64,000 nucleotides of DNA. Origin: an uncultured Pelagibacteraceae bacterium. GTDB lineage: Bacteria; Pseudomonadota; Alphaproteobacteria; Pelagibacterales; Pelagibacteraceae. The DNA lies in the NCBI GenBank assembly GCA_902521805.1, contig CABYTL010000001.1:1-64000 (forward strand), read 5' to 3'. Shown piece after piece: positions 45,970 to 55,446 of the stretch. The position numbers and the translations under genes are program-made. How positions within the stretch are numbered: position 1 is the stretch's first letter; every line of letters begins with the position of its first letter. The notes under the pieces are model-generated. The model worked only from the letters and a program-made list of their open reading frames with translations. It did not search any database and was not told the DNA's origin.

Positions 45970-46698
45970 ATGAAAAAAAAATTAATTAAGATATTTGTGA
46001 ATTTTTTATTTTTGATATTACCAAAAAAATTATTTAATTTTATTACTTATCTGAATGGTTATAGATTTTTTAAGATTTCATTTTCACAGAACGCTGAGGA
46101 TCTTATCTTAGTTAAGTATTTGAAATATAAAGGTATAGAAAATGGAAAATATTTAGATATAGGAGCATTTCATCCCAGATGGATTTCAAATACACATTTA
46201 CTACACAAAAAAGGTTTCACTGGTTACTGTGTTGATTTAGACGATGAAAAGCTTAAATGGTTTAAATTTGCGAGAGGAAATAAAGTTAAAACAATTTGTG
46301 GTGCTGTAAGTAATTCTAATGAGGAATTTATAAACTTTTATAAATTTATAAGAAAAACCCCTTTTTCAGAATTAGATACCTGCTCTTTGGAGACTGCAGA
46401 GAGATATAGAATAAAAAAAAATATTCAGTATGAAATTAAGAAAATAAAAAATTATCATATTAACGAAATATTCAATATCGTTGGAAAAATAGATGTTTTA
46501 AATATAGATATTGAGGGTAAAGATTTTGAAATATTAAAATCATCTAATTTAGATATTATTAAACCTGAGATTATATTGATTGAAGAACAGAATGATTTTT
46601 TTGCATCTAAAGAAATGATCTTATTTTTTCAAAGATATAATTTTGATCTTTTATCTAATAACGGATTAACAAAAATTTTCGTGAAAAGAAAAAAATAA
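45970..46698 (+). CDS. FkbM-family methyltransferase
   Basis: This 242-aa protein has an N-terminal hydrophobic helix followed by a class I methyltransferase. 'FSQNAEDLILVKYL' and 'GKYLDIGAFHPRWISNTHLL' are the FkbM-type SAM site; 'KIDVLNIDIEGKDFEILKS' is the second signature (DIEG). FkbM enzymes O-methylate sugars or other hydroxyls and are common in polysaccharide clusters. It converges on the sulfatase-like gene with stops adjacent. Confidence 0.82.
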   Translation: MKKKLIKIFVNFLFLILPKKLFNFITYLNGYRFFKISFSQNAEDLILVKYLKYKGIENGKYLDIGAFHPRWISNTHLLHKKGFTGYCVDLDDEKLKWFKFARGNKVKTICGAVSNSNEEFINFYKFIRKTPFSELDTCSLETAERYRIKKNIQYEIKKIKNYHINEIFNIVGKIDVLNIDIEGKDFEILKSSNLDIIKPEIILIEEQNDFFASKEMILFFQRYNFDLLSNNGLTKIFVKRKK

Positions 46699-48243
46699 TC
46701 AATTCATATTTTGTTTTTTTAAACAATTAACAATATGTTTTGTTATATTTGTTGCATTAGGGTTGTCAGGTAAATTTTTACTACAAAAAGAATTATTTTT
46801 GACAAGATTAAAAATATTATTTCTTTTACCATATTGCTCTTGAGATTTTTCAGACATTATCCAACTATGGTCTGACTGAAAAATTACAATAGCATTGGGG
46901 TCAAATTTCTCTAAAGTTTCAATAACATTTGTAATTTTCTTAATTACGCACAAATAAGAATTTTTGTATCCCTCTAAATTATATTTGCCTGGAAATCTTT
47001 TGTTAGCGCAATTTGAGTCGACAAAATATGGTTCGTGAGGTTCCATATCATGAATAAAAAAAAATGTTGGACCCATATCTTTTAAATAATCTTTGTTGGA
47101 AACAACAAAGTTATTTAATTCAAAAATAGCATCAGAGTGAAGTATTTTTATATCGATAAAATTATTTACAAACTCTATTTGAACCAATTTATCAAATATT
47201 TGAACAATAGCGCTTTTACTTAAAAAGGCCTGCAAAGTATATAAATCTATATAAACTCTTTTTTGATCTTTTAAACAATAGTTATAATTAGTATATGAGC
47301 AATTTTGAACATAATTTCCTGCCCACTTAAATTTATAACCTAGAATATCTAATTCTTTTAATAGTTTTGGTTTGAAACCATCTTTTAAAAAAATTGGAAA
47401 AGTTTCTTTAATCTCTGATTTAAGGGTTTTATTTTTATAAATTTCAGTCCAATTAACAAACTCATTATTTTCCGAATTTGAATTATAAATATTTTCTTCT
47501 AAATAAAACATTGAAGTTAAAACTGGTTCTGTCCACATGTATAAATTCGAAGTGTTCTCATAATATTTGTATTTACGTAAACTAATTAAATTTCTAAAAT
47601 CCTTTAATTGAATATTATAAAAATTTTCAAATTCGTCTAAAGGTTTAAAAGAGTCTATAAGAAAAAAATAAACATTAATTCCATCATTATTTTTTGATGA
47701 AAATTCTACTAGGTTACTATTTTTTTGATTTTGTACATTATTTTTAATTTTAACCACACTTAACTTTGGAAAAAGAATTATACTTGAATAAAAAAAATTC
47801 ATTACCAAAAAGATTATAACGAAAATTTGCCAATTTTTATTTTTAATTAAAAAAACAGTTAATATAATTATGAAAATTACGATTATAAATAATGCTATTT
47901 CAGATGAAAAATGCCAAATATGAGTTGTTTTAAATAAATAATTTAAAATTGATTTTATAAGATTATGTTGAAAAAAAATCCAGATTGAAATTCCTATTAA
48001 AGAAATATAAAAAATTTTAGTTTTATTTTTGAAAATTATCTTGGTTAGATAATAAACTAAAGTAACAAATAAAAAATATAATCCTATTAAGAAAAAAAAG
48101 CTATCATTAAAAATTTCATTTATTTCTTTATAGTTATTATTTAAAAATTCTAACCAAGGTATTAAGCTGGCAAATAAAATTAATATTATAGAAGTAATTT
48201 CTGTTAAAAAGACATTGTAATTTTTATTTTTTAATATAGACAT
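46699..48243 (-). CDS. Membrane sulfatase/phosphoglycerol-transferase-like protein
   Basis: This 514-aa protein has about five N-terminal membrane helices (to about residue 180) and an extracytoplasmic alkaline-phosphatase-superfamily domain. 'INVYFFLIDSFKPLDEFENF' corresponds to the first metal-site strand. 'FFFIHDMEPHEPYF' and 'AIVIFQSDHSW' supply His/Asp metal ligands. Such proteins move phospho-groups onto surface polymers or act as sulfatases. The usual Thr/Ser/Cys nucleophile is not obvious at the first site, so activity is unclear. Divergent from the YLDPGTGS protein by 8 bp. Confidence 0.7.
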   Translation of the reverse strand: MSILKNKNYNVFLTEITSIILILFASLIPWLEFLNNNYKEINEIFNDSFFFLIGLYFLFVTLVYYLTKIIFKNKTKIFYISLIGISIWIFFQHNLIKSILNYLFKTTHIWHFSSEIALFIIVIFIIILTVFLIKNKNWQIFVIIFLVMNFFYSSIILFPKLSVVKIKNNVQNQKNSNLVEFSSKNNDGINVYFFLIDSFKPLDEFENFYNIQLKDFRNLISLRKYKYYENTSNLYMWTEPVLTSMFYLEENIYNSNSENNEFVNWTEIYKNKTLKSEIKETFPIFLKDGFKPKLLKELDILGYKFKWAGNYVQNCSYTNYNYCLKDQKRVYIDLYTLQAFLSKSAIVQIFDKLVQIEFVNNFIDIKILHSDAIFELNNFVVSNKDYLKDMGPTFFFIHDMEPHEPYFVDSNCANKRFPGKYNLEGYKNSYLCVIKKITNVIETLEKFDPNAIVIFQSDHSWIMSEKSQEQYGKRNNIFNLVKNNSFCSKNLPDNPNATNITKHIVNCLKKQNMN

Positions 48244-48251
48244 AATTTTTT

Positions 48252-48485
48252 ATGATAAAGAATTTGCTAATCTTAAACTTTATATCGTTATTCTTAACTG
48301 TTTCAAGTGCACATGCTTATCTAGATCCAGGAACAGGAAGCATTATCTTGCAAGGAATAATTGCAGCGTTAGCAGCTGGAGCTGTATTTATAAAAATTTA
48401 TTGGCACAAGTTGTTAGTTCTGCTCGGCATTAGAAAAAAGACAGACACTGATCACAAACAAGATTTAAATAATAAAAGCAGTTAA
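48252..48485 (+). CDS. YLDPGTGS small membrane protein
   Basis: This 77-aa protein has a signal peptide 'MIKNLLILNFISLFLTVSSAHA', the exact motif 'YLDPGTGS' at the start of the mature protein, and one membrane helix 'IILQGIIAALAAGAVFIKIYW' with a charged tail. Small proteins with this motif are widespread and often sit beside sulfatase- or phosphatase-like membrane genes in glycan loci, as here. Function unknown; a partner or anchor of the neighbouring sulfatase-like protein is a reasonable guess. Confidence 0.7.
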   Translation: MIKNLLILNFISLFLTVSSAHAYLDPGTGSIILQGIIAALAAGAVFIKIYWHKLLVLLGIRKKTDTDHKQDLNNKSS

Positions 48486-48519
48486 CAAAAATATTAAATC
48501 AGAATCCCTTATTGAACAT

Positions 48520-49572
48520 TTAATTATTGATCAGTTTATTTATATTATGATTATTAAAACTAATTATGTTATTATCACTGTCAATCCCCTCAATATTGGA
48601 TAGATCAATAAGATTTTCTTTTTTGAATGTATCATCAAAAGAATTACACATAAAATTTATCTTAAAGTTTCTAGTGTAAAATTTTTTATAATTATTATTT
48701 TTATTTATGTTGTTAATACAAAGCCATATAATATCAATATTGTTATCCATAGCCCAATTTATGAGATTTTTATTTAATAACTCCTCATCTTTTAAATTGT
48801 TAAATTGAGAATAAATTATATTTAGTTTCATTTTATTTTGATCTTTAAATATAGAGATAATTATTAAGGAATTGTTAATATTAAAAAAATAATAATGATT
48901 TAGAAAAGGACTTTTATTAAATCGCCAATTGTACCAATTTTGGTCTCTTAGTATAAAAGGTTTCTCAGAAATGTTTTTAGAATTAAATGAAAATAATTCT
49001 TCAATTAGCTTCCTATTTTCTGATAATTTGTAAATTTTTAATTTATTTTTAATATCTCTATTTCTGAAAAATTTAAAAAAATTTATTTTATCTAAAATAT
49101 TTTTGTCTATAGACTTAACTATGGGTATCCACTTAAGAGGATTTAATAATTTACAACTTTTAATATTATCGGTACTTAAAGTCCAATCACATTTTTTAAA
49201 TACGCTTAAAGAATAATCATTACAAATTGTTAAATGAATTTTTTCAACTTTCATCCAATAGTTGGTTATAAACTTTCCAATGCCTTTATTTCTATATTCG
49301 GGTAAGATAAAAAAATCCACAAACCATATCGCTTTATATTTGATATTTTTATATAAAATATCAGTGGGGATTAATCCAGCATGTCCAATGATTTCTTTTT
49401 TATATATTACAGCAAATGCACCTTTTTGATTTTCTTCGTGTTTATAAATCCATCTCCAATTCTTAAAAACTATTTCATTTTTATTTGGAAAACATTTTTT
49501 ATAAAAATTAAATAATTGACTTTGATTTACAACTGATAAATCTTTAAATTCAATTTCATTTAATTCTATCAT
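48520..49572 (-). CDS. GNAT-family N-acetyltransferase
   Basis: This 350-aa protein has a GNAT acetyl-CoA site: 'KGAFAVIYKKEIIGHAGLIP' then 'IWFVDFFILPEYRNKGIGKF' (motif A Q/RxxGxG as RNKGIG). The C-terminal half resembles a second, degenerate GNAT domain, as in FemAB-like or lipid-linked acyltransferases of similar length. Substrate unknown; in this glycan block an amino-sugar is likely. It is extremely AT-rich with many Asn/Lys/Ile codons. Confidence 0.75.
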   Translation of the reverse strand: MIELNEIEFKDLSVVNQSQLFNFYKKCFPNKNEIVFKNWRWIYKHEENQKGAFAVIYKKEIIGHAGLIPTDILYKNIKYKAIWFVDFFILPEYRNKGIGKFITNYWMKVEKIHLTICNDYSLSVFKKCDWTLSTDNIKSCKLLNPLKWIPIVKSIDKNILDKINFFKFFRNRDIKNKLKIYKLSENRKLIEELFSFNSKNISEKPFILRDQNWYNWRFNKSPFLNHYYFFNINNSLIIISIFKDQNKMKLNIIYSQFNNLKDEELLNKNLINWAMDNNIDIIWLCINNINKNNNYKKFYTRNFKINFMCNSFDDTFKKENLIDLSNIEGIDSDNNIISFNNHNINKLINN

Positions 49573-49638
49573 TTTAATTTATATAATATATTAATTTAAT
49601 TTTATTAAACTAATATTATTATTCATATTTTGGTTACA

Positions 49639-51250
49639 ATGTATAAAAAATTAAATATTGGATTATTGTTCAACAAAAATCAAATTTTAGCTGATGGACA
49701 TATCAAATTAATGTATGATTTAATTAAATCAAATAAATATAAAATTAAATATAATTTTGAAATTAATGAAATTGATAAAAATAACTTTCTAAATGATCTT
49801 TTTTTTAATATTATTTTTTTTTTTTAGAGAAAATATTTAAAGAGAAAGAGAATAAATGAAGAGCGAACTATAAAAAAAAAATTACCTAAATTTAAGATTT
49901 TAAATGATAAATATTTGGATAAAGATTTATTTAGAAAATTAGATTTGTTATTATGTTTCGATAAAAATATTCTTAAACCTAAATACAACAATTTTTTAGT
50001 TAATAATGAGGTTTGGTTTATAGATTACTGTTGTTATGATAACTTCTTTGCAGGTTTTTGGCATTGTTTTCTTAATAAAGAAATAACACCTGTTTATTTG
50101 AATAAAATATCAAAAAAAAAAAATAATATTAAGATTATTAATATAGATGAAGGTTTTTATAGCACTAAACAAAGCTCTTGGTTATTAAATAGAGACTTTA
50201 TAATCGAAAAATCAAACTCATTAATAATCAAAAATTTAAAATTGGTTGGTAGAAAAATTAATAGAAAAAAAAATTTTTTACCTAAAGTTTTTTATTAATC
50301 CTGATTGTTTTACTTTTTTAAAATATATATTTAAAAAATATCCTAAAGTTTTAATAAGATCTTCATTTAAAATATTATTTAGAATATTAAGACTTAATTT
50401 ATTTTATAATACTAATTTAAATCCATGGAATCTTCATATTGGATCATACAAAGATGAGAGAAAAATTAATTTTCTAGAGTCAAAACGAATTATCGCTCAA
50501 AAGGGTGAAGAATGGGCTGACCCTTTTCTAATTTACTTTAATAATCAAAATTATCTTTTTTTTGAAAATTTTGAATTTAAAAGAAATAAAGCAAAGATAT
50601 CTTATACGATTATTCAAAATAAGAAAATTACTAAAGTACATGACGCATTAGATCTTAAAGATCATTTATCCTACCCGTTTATTTGGAAAGAAAAAAATAA
50701 TCTTTACTTAATGCCAGAATCAGCGAGATCAAAGTGTATTCAAATATGGAAAACAGATAAAAGTTTTAAAAAATGGAATATTTATAAAACACTATTTAAA
50801 GGAATTAGTAGTGTTGATACTACATTCTTTGATGACAAAAAAGGAAATAGATGGCTTTTTATTAATCAATCAAATGATAAATATGATGATCATAACTCAG
50901 AACTTTATATTTATAAAACTGATAAAAAATTCAATAAGATTATCCCGCATGATTTAAATCCCGTTATTATTGACTCTAGATTTTCTAGAAATGGAGGTAA
51001 TATTTTTTATAATAAAAATGGATTATTGATCAGACCATCTCAAAAAAATGTCAGTAATTTTTATGGTAAGGGCTTAAACTTTAGGATAATAAAAAAATTA
51101 ACTCTAAAAGAGTATGAAGAAATTAATTATAAGTCTTATAATGGAGATTTTAAAAAAAATATAAATGGAATACATCATTTTACCAAAAATAATGAAATTT
51201 ATGCTACCGACCTAAAATATAAACAAATAATGTATAATTTACTGTCTTGA
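49639..51250 (+). pseudogene. Broken formyltransferase/GINT1-N-like glycan gene (three ORF pieces)
   Basis: Three pieces align as one protein of about 537 aa. Piece 1 (49639-49827) ends at TAG after a T12 run. The same frame stays open from 49828 to 50298 with no start codon at the break. Piece 3 (50246-51250) is in another frame, entered at an A9/T7 homopolymer near 50265-50280. Piece 2 resembles the formyltransferase-like N-half ('LDLLLCFDKN', 'AGFWHCFLNKEIT'). Piece 3 has the repeats of a glucosamine inositolphosphorylceramide transferase 1 N-domain ('WADPFLIYFNNQNYLFFENF', 'SYPFIWKEKNNLYLMPES'). So one nonsense codon plus one frameshift interrupt it. Sequencing error or programmed slippage at the homopolymers cannot be excluded. 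Confidence 0.7.
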
Positions 51251-51275
51251 TAATAATTAAAAGCTATTTGTCAAA

Positions 51276-53003
51276 TTAGATATTCGATAACCATATTGTT
51301 TGAAATGGAGTTATTGAAAAAAAATTATTTTTTCCAAATTTTAACCTTGGTCCAATTAAATTTTTCCATTTATGATATTTTTTCTTTAATTTCATATTCT
51401 GGGCCTTAGAAGATAAATTATTAATACATATCACCGTTTGCTTACCGTCAATACTCACCCTTTTAAAACAAAATATTTTGGAGTTAATATTAATGTTTGA
51501 TCTCAAAGCATTTGGATGGAAAGCTTTTTGTTTTCTTCTTATATCTAGAAGATTAGTGATATTTTTATAAAAAATACTCTGTTTAGTTTTTTTATTTTTA
51601 ACAAGATTAATAATATTTTTTTCATTCCATCTGTACCTATTTATATCTCTATTATTTCCAGTAATAATATATTTCGCTTCATCATTAGATGTCCCAAACA
51701 AAGAATTAAAATATATTGCTGGAACTCCTTCAAAAGCAATCATTATTGAGTGAGCTGAAATATAGCGCTCAAAATAAAACTTACCAATTTCATCAGTGTC
51801 GGATTTCTTAAGTGCATCAAAAACAGTTATATTAGCTTCATACACTTTTTTGGATTTTCCTGTGATTTTCCTGTATGAAAATTTTGAACCATTTTTTTTT
51901 AGTCTTTTGAAAAAAATATTAATTGTTTTTTTATTTATAATTCCCTCTAGAGGTCTCATTCCAATACCATCATGTGATGCTATAAAATTAAGGTAATTAT
52001 TTCCTATTTTTGTCGATGGTAAATTTTTACTCCACTTATTTAAATAAGTACTTTTTTCAAACAAAAAAGCATGTATTAATAATGGCGAAAGTGAAAAATT
52101 GTAAATCCAATTTGCTTCATCTTTATTTCCAAAATAACTTAAATTTTCTTTTTCAGGTAAATTGGTCTCTGTGACTAAGATTGTTTGCACATTCAAAAAA
52201 TTAGAAATTAATCTAAAAAGTTTTATTATTTCATGAGTTTGTTTAAGATTAATACATTTTGTTCCACTTTCCTTCCAAAGATAGGCAATTGCATCTAATC
52301 TAAAAATTGTTACTCCATGATTTATAAGATTAATCATAATCTTTATAAACCTAAGTAAAACTGATGGATTTTTAAAATTTAAATCTAATTGATCTGGACT
52401 AAAAGTTCTCCAGAGAAATTCAGATTTTTTAAAAATATTAATCTTTTTTAGTAACTTATGATCTCTAGGTCTTATTACTCTTGAGGTATTGAATTTAGAA
52501 TTTACTCTTAAGAAATAATTTTTACCTGGTTTTTTTTCTTTTAAAAAATTTTTAAACCACAAACCTCTAGCAGATGAGTGATTAATCACAATATCCGCCA
52601 TAACATCATTCTTTTTGGCAAAATTAGAAATATCTGTCCAATTACCAATTCTTTTGTCTATTTTATAATGATCCTTAACAGCAAAACCACTATCACTACT
52701 TGAAGGATAAAATGGTAAAAAATGAATTGTATTAAAATAATTTTTTAATTTTTTTTGGTAAAATCTTTTAAAACTTTTAATTAAATATTTCTCATTACTA
52801 TTAAATACACTGTCTCCATAACAAATAACTATTGAAGTTTTTTCTGAAATTATCTTCTTTTTTTTAATTTTTTTTTTATTAAATTTATTAATTATTTTGA
52901 ATATTTCTTTACTAAAATCATTGATTTTTGATTTGGAATTAGAAAAATTATATATATTTGAAAGATTAAGTTTGATTTTTTTCTGATCTATTTGAGATAA
53001 CAT
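51276..53003 (-). CDS. GH13 sucrose-phosphorylase-like enzyme, probable glucosylglycerate phosphorylase
   Basis: This 575-aa alpha-amylase-family protein has the nucleophile Asp237 in 'FRLDAIAYLWKE', the acid/base Glu279 in 'VTETNLPEKENLSYFG' and the transition-state Asp345 in 'FIASHDGIGMRP', all in GH13 subfamily 18 style. Subfamily members phosphorolyse sucrose or glucosylglycerate to glucose-1-phosphate. It shares one base with the gpgS start region and follows the glucosylglycerate phosphate synthase and phosphatase genes in the same operon, so glucosylglycerate is the best substrate guess. Confidence 0.82.
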   Translation of the reverse strand: MLSQIDQKKIKLNLSNIYNFSNSKSKINDFSKEIFKIINKFNKKKIKKKKIISEKTSIVICYGDSVFNSNEKYLIKSFKRFYQKKLKNYFNTIHFLPFYPSSSDSGFAVKDHYKIDKRIGNWTDISNFAKKNDVMADIVINHSSARGLWFKNFLKEKKPGKNYFLRVNSKFNTSRVIRPRDHKLLKKINIFKKSEFLWRTFSPDQLDLNFKNPSVLLRFIKIMINLINHGVTIFRLDAIAYLWKESGTKCINLKQTHEIIKLFRLISNFLNVQTILVTETNLPEKENLSYFGNKDEANWIYNFSLSPLLIHAFLFEKSTYLNKWSKNLPSTKIGNNYLNFIASHDGIGMRPLEGIINKKTINIFFKRLKKNGSKFSYRKITGKSKKVYEANITVFDALKKSDTDEIGKFYFERYISAHSIMIAFEGVPAIYFNSLFGTSNDEAKYIITGNNRDINRYRWNEKNIINLVKNKKTKQSIFYKNITNLLDIRRKQKAFHPNALRSNININSKIFCFKRVSIDGKQTVICINNLSSKAQNMKLKKKYHKWKNLIGPRLKFGKNNFFSITPFQTIWLSNI

Positions 53004-54223
53004 TAACTATATTTTTTATTATCTTCATTAACAGCATCTTTTAATCTTTCAAGGAAATTGGGAATTGCACTTTTTACTCTACTCCATGTTGGTATAAATG
53101 GTGCATCCATTGGATTAAGAATAAAAGCGCCTCCTGCTTTCATAATATTCATGGCAAAAAGTTCAACAGCTTTTTCTTCAGTATGTGAGTCAAATTCAAG
53201 ACCATTCATTACTGCATCACTTCTATAAATATCGATTAAATCTAAAGCAGATCTATAATATGTAGCTTTTAAAGATCTAAATTTTTCTCTACTAAAAGTA
53301 TGTCCTTGCGTAGCTAATTTTTTTATAAATGTTTTAATTATGTCAATAGACATTCTAGATAAACCTTTGTTTTCGTCGTCTATTGATAAAATTTGATGTT
53401 TATGGTCATACGTATCTGCTAAATCAACCTGACATATATTTTGTGGAGAGAAACTTCTTTGCATTTCAGATAAAATTCCAACTTCAATTCCCCAGTCTGA
53501 TGATATCCTTAATTCAGGTAGAACATTTCTTCTAAATGAAAACTCACCAGCTAAAGGATATTTAAATGATTTCATGAACTCTAAATAATCACTTTTTCCG
53601 ATTGTTTTTTCTAGAGCTGTAAGTAATGGAAAAACAAGAAGTCTAGCTACACGTCCATTCATTTTTTCATTAGCTATCCTAGGATAATATCCTTTACAGA
53701 ATTCGAAGTTAAAAAGAGGGTTTACGACTGGGTAAATAAGTTTTGCTAACATTCTTCTATCGTAGGTTTTTATATCACAATCATGTAATGCAACTGAGCG
53801 AGCACTATCTCTAGCAATACACATGCCTATACAGTACCAAACATTTCGTCCTTTGCCGAGTTCACTAGGCGCTAAATTATTTTTTTTTAGCTCTTGATCA
53901 AGTTTTTTTAATTTTGGTCCATCATTCCAAAGAATTGAATATGGTGTTTTAAAATTTTTAAAAAATTTCCAAGCTTTTTTTGCCTGAGACTCATTAGCTT
54001 TATCTAGTCCAATTATTATATGATTTAAATATTTTGTTTTACTTATTTCCTCTACTATGTTTGGTAATGCCGTACCTTCTAGCTCAGAGTATAAACATGG
54101 TAAAATTAACTCCATTTTTCTTTCTTTAGAAAACTTTAATAATTCTTTTTCTATAACTGAAGTTGATTTGGTGCCGAAGTCATGTAGCGTAGAAATTATA
54201 CCATTTTGCGAAAAATCACTCAT
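53003..54223 (-). CDS. gpgS: Glucosyl-3-phosphoglycerate synthase-like glycosyltransferase (GT81)
   Basis: This 406-aa GT-A enzyme has 'LILPCLYSELEGTALPNIVEEI' (donor-binding start), 'GKGRNVWYCIGMCIARDSA' and the metal-binding 'VALHDCDIKTYD' (DxD-type). 'AGEFSFRRNVLPELRISSDWGIEVGIL' is close to other GpgS proteins. The enzyme couples a nucleotide-glucose with 3-phosphoglycerate, the first step to the compatible solute glucosylglycerate. It is flanked by a matching phosphatase (11-nt gap) and a GH13 phosphorylase, which supports the call. Mannosyl-3-phosphoglycerate synthase is the main alternative. Confidence 0.85.
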   Translation of the reverse strand: MSDFSQNGIISTLHDFGTKSTSVIEKELLKFSKERKMELILPCLYSELEGTALPNIVEEISKTKYLNHIIIGLDKANESQAKKAWKFFKNFKTPYSILWNDGPKLKKLDQELKKNNLAPSELGKGRNVWYCIGMCIARDSARSVALHDCDIKTYDRRMLAKLIYPVVNPLFNFEFCKGYYPRIANEKMNGRVARLLVFPLLTALEKTIGKSDYLEFMKSFKYPLAGEFSFRRNVLPELRISSDWGIEVGILSEMQRSFSPQNICQVDLADTYDHKHQILSIDDENKGLSRMSIDIIKTFIKKLATQGHTFSREKFRSLKATYYRSALDLIDIYRSDAVMNGLEFDSHTEEKAVELFAMNIMKAGGAFILNPMDAPFIPTWSRVKSAIPNFLERLKDAVNEDNKKYS

Positions 54224-54234
54224 AATTTATTTTA

Positions 54235-55038
54235 TTAATTTTTGTTTATTTTAACTAGAGCCATTTTAATCACATCTGCCCAGCCTTCAGGAGATGGCTT
54301 ATTTGTTGTTATTAAATCATTTATTGGAATTTGATCTAATGTAAATTTGTCATTAAACACCAAACAAGGGAAATCACTTGTTTTAAGCATATCTAAATCA
54401 TTATAATTATCACCAACTGCTATTGTTTTTATATTTTGATTTTTTTTCTTAAAAAATCTGACAAATACTTGAAGCGCTTTAGCTTTATTGACTTTATCAG
54501 TTAAATTAATAACTCTACCACCTTCCTGTAAAGCTAATCCTTTTTTTTTTAATATTTTAGATAGTTCTTTTTTTTCATTTTTATTTCCTTCAAATACAAA
54601 TGGAATAGTGTATTTTCGATCTAAGGCCATTTTAAGTTTTTCATCTTTTAAACCAAAAATTACACTTTGTTTCTTCTTATCCATCCTAGATAACCATTTA
54701 CATTTATTTTGTAAATTATCTGGAACTGAATTTTCAAAAATTTTTGCTAGATTGTCTTTTTCTTTACTTAGGATTAGTTCTTTGGGTAAATTAGAATTTA
54801 GTAGTTCTAAACCTTTAATAGCTGCTCCATTTTCACAAATATAAGGTAAATTTGAACCTAGCTCATTATTAAATTCTAAAATCTCTTTTTCAGTTTTACT
54901 TGTGTTAGGTATTATAAAAATACCTTTAGACAGTAACTGTTTGAGATAATCTTTTATAAGATCAAATTCAAATGTGTCTCTGTGAAGAAGAGAGCCATCA
55001 AGATCAGTAAATATTAATATCTTATAAATTTTTTTCAT
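54235..55038 (-). CDS. Glucosyl/mannosyl-3-phosphoglycerate phosphatase (HAD-IIB)
   Basis: This 267-aa HAD hydrolase of the MpgP/GpgP type has motif I 'ILIFTDLDGSLLHRDTFEF', 'FIIPNTSKTEKEILEFN', 'YICENGAAI' and motif IV 'IAVGDNYNDLDMLKTSDF'. It would release free glucosylglycerate from the phosphate made by the downstream gpgS product. It is the first gene of the three-gene solute operon. Weak conservation in the cap prevents a choice between gluco- and manno- substrates from sequence alone. Confidence 0.87.
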   Translation of the reverse strand: MKKIYKILIFTDLDGSLLHRDTFEFDLIKDYLKQLLSKGIFIIPNTSKTEKEILEFNNELGSNLPYICENGAAIKGLELLNSNLPKELILSKEKDNLAKIFENSVPDNLQNKCKWLSRMDKKKQSVIFGLKDEKLKMALDRKYTIPFVFEGNKNEKKELSKILKKKGLALQEGGRVINLTDKVNKAKALQVFVRFFKKKNQNIKTIAVGDNYNDLDMLKTSDFPCLVFNDKFTLDQIPINDLITTNKPSPEGWADVIKMALVKINKN

Positions 55039-55079
55039 TTTTCAATCAATTAATGTGAATTAGAACGTACACAAAAATT

Positions 55080-55226
55080 TTAACGAGTAATAAGCAAAGT
55101 TTTTTTATCTTTTTTACTTTTTAATTTATTTTTTTGTTCACAATATTTCTTATAAACATAAGCTGTTGATACACCACCAATCAGTATAAATTTTAAAATC
55201 TTTAATTTAATGAGTGTTTTAATCAT
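55080..55226 (-). CDS. Possible 48-aa membrane peptide
   Basis: A 49-codon frame, too short for the ORF track, starts 2 nt after the stop of the upstream small membrane gene. It encodes a short basic N-terminus, one hydrophobic helix 'ILKFILIGGVSTAYVY' and a highly basic tail ending 'KDKKTLLITR'. Its spacing fits the operon pattern. No homology is recognised, and AT-rich noncoding DNA can give frames this long by chance. Confidence 0.35.
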   Translation of the reverse strand: MIKTLIKLKILKFILIGGVSTAYVYKKYCEQKNKLKSKKDKKTLLITR

Positions 55227-55228
55227 GA

Positions 55229-55438
55229 TTAAATATCAAATTTTTCTAATAAGAAGTGGATTACTAAATTGTAGAGAAACACAAAACAAGAAATATAGAA
55301 TAGAAAAATTATTTCTTTTGAATTAAAAATGTATCCAGTTGAGGTTAAAAGTGCAATAAATAAGCTAATTGATAAAGCGAGCTTTGATTGTGCTTTCTTT
55401 TTTAAGTGAGATTTAACAATATCTTTTTTATTAATCAT
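55229..55438 (-). CDS. Small two-helix membrane protein, unknown
   Basis: This is a protein of about 69 aa if started at ATG 55438 ('MINKKDIVKSHLKKKAQSKL'), a start preferred over the ORF-track one at 55471 because it avoids overlapping the DUF4149-type gene. Two hydrophobic helices follow, 'LALSISLFIALLTSTGYIF' and 'IIFLFYISCFVFLYNLVIHF'. No family recognised. It is part of a series of small minus-strand membrane genes. Confidence 0.55.
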   Translation of the reverse strand: MINKKDIVKSHLKKKAQSKLALSISLFIALLTSTGYIFNSKEIIFLFYISCFVFLYNLVIHFLLEKFDI

Positions 55439-55446
55439 TATATTAA

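Noticed and set aside
54488-54844. 118-aa plus-strand frame antisense to the HAD phosphatase
   Set aside because: Ser/Phe/Leu-rich antisense translation of a conserved gene.
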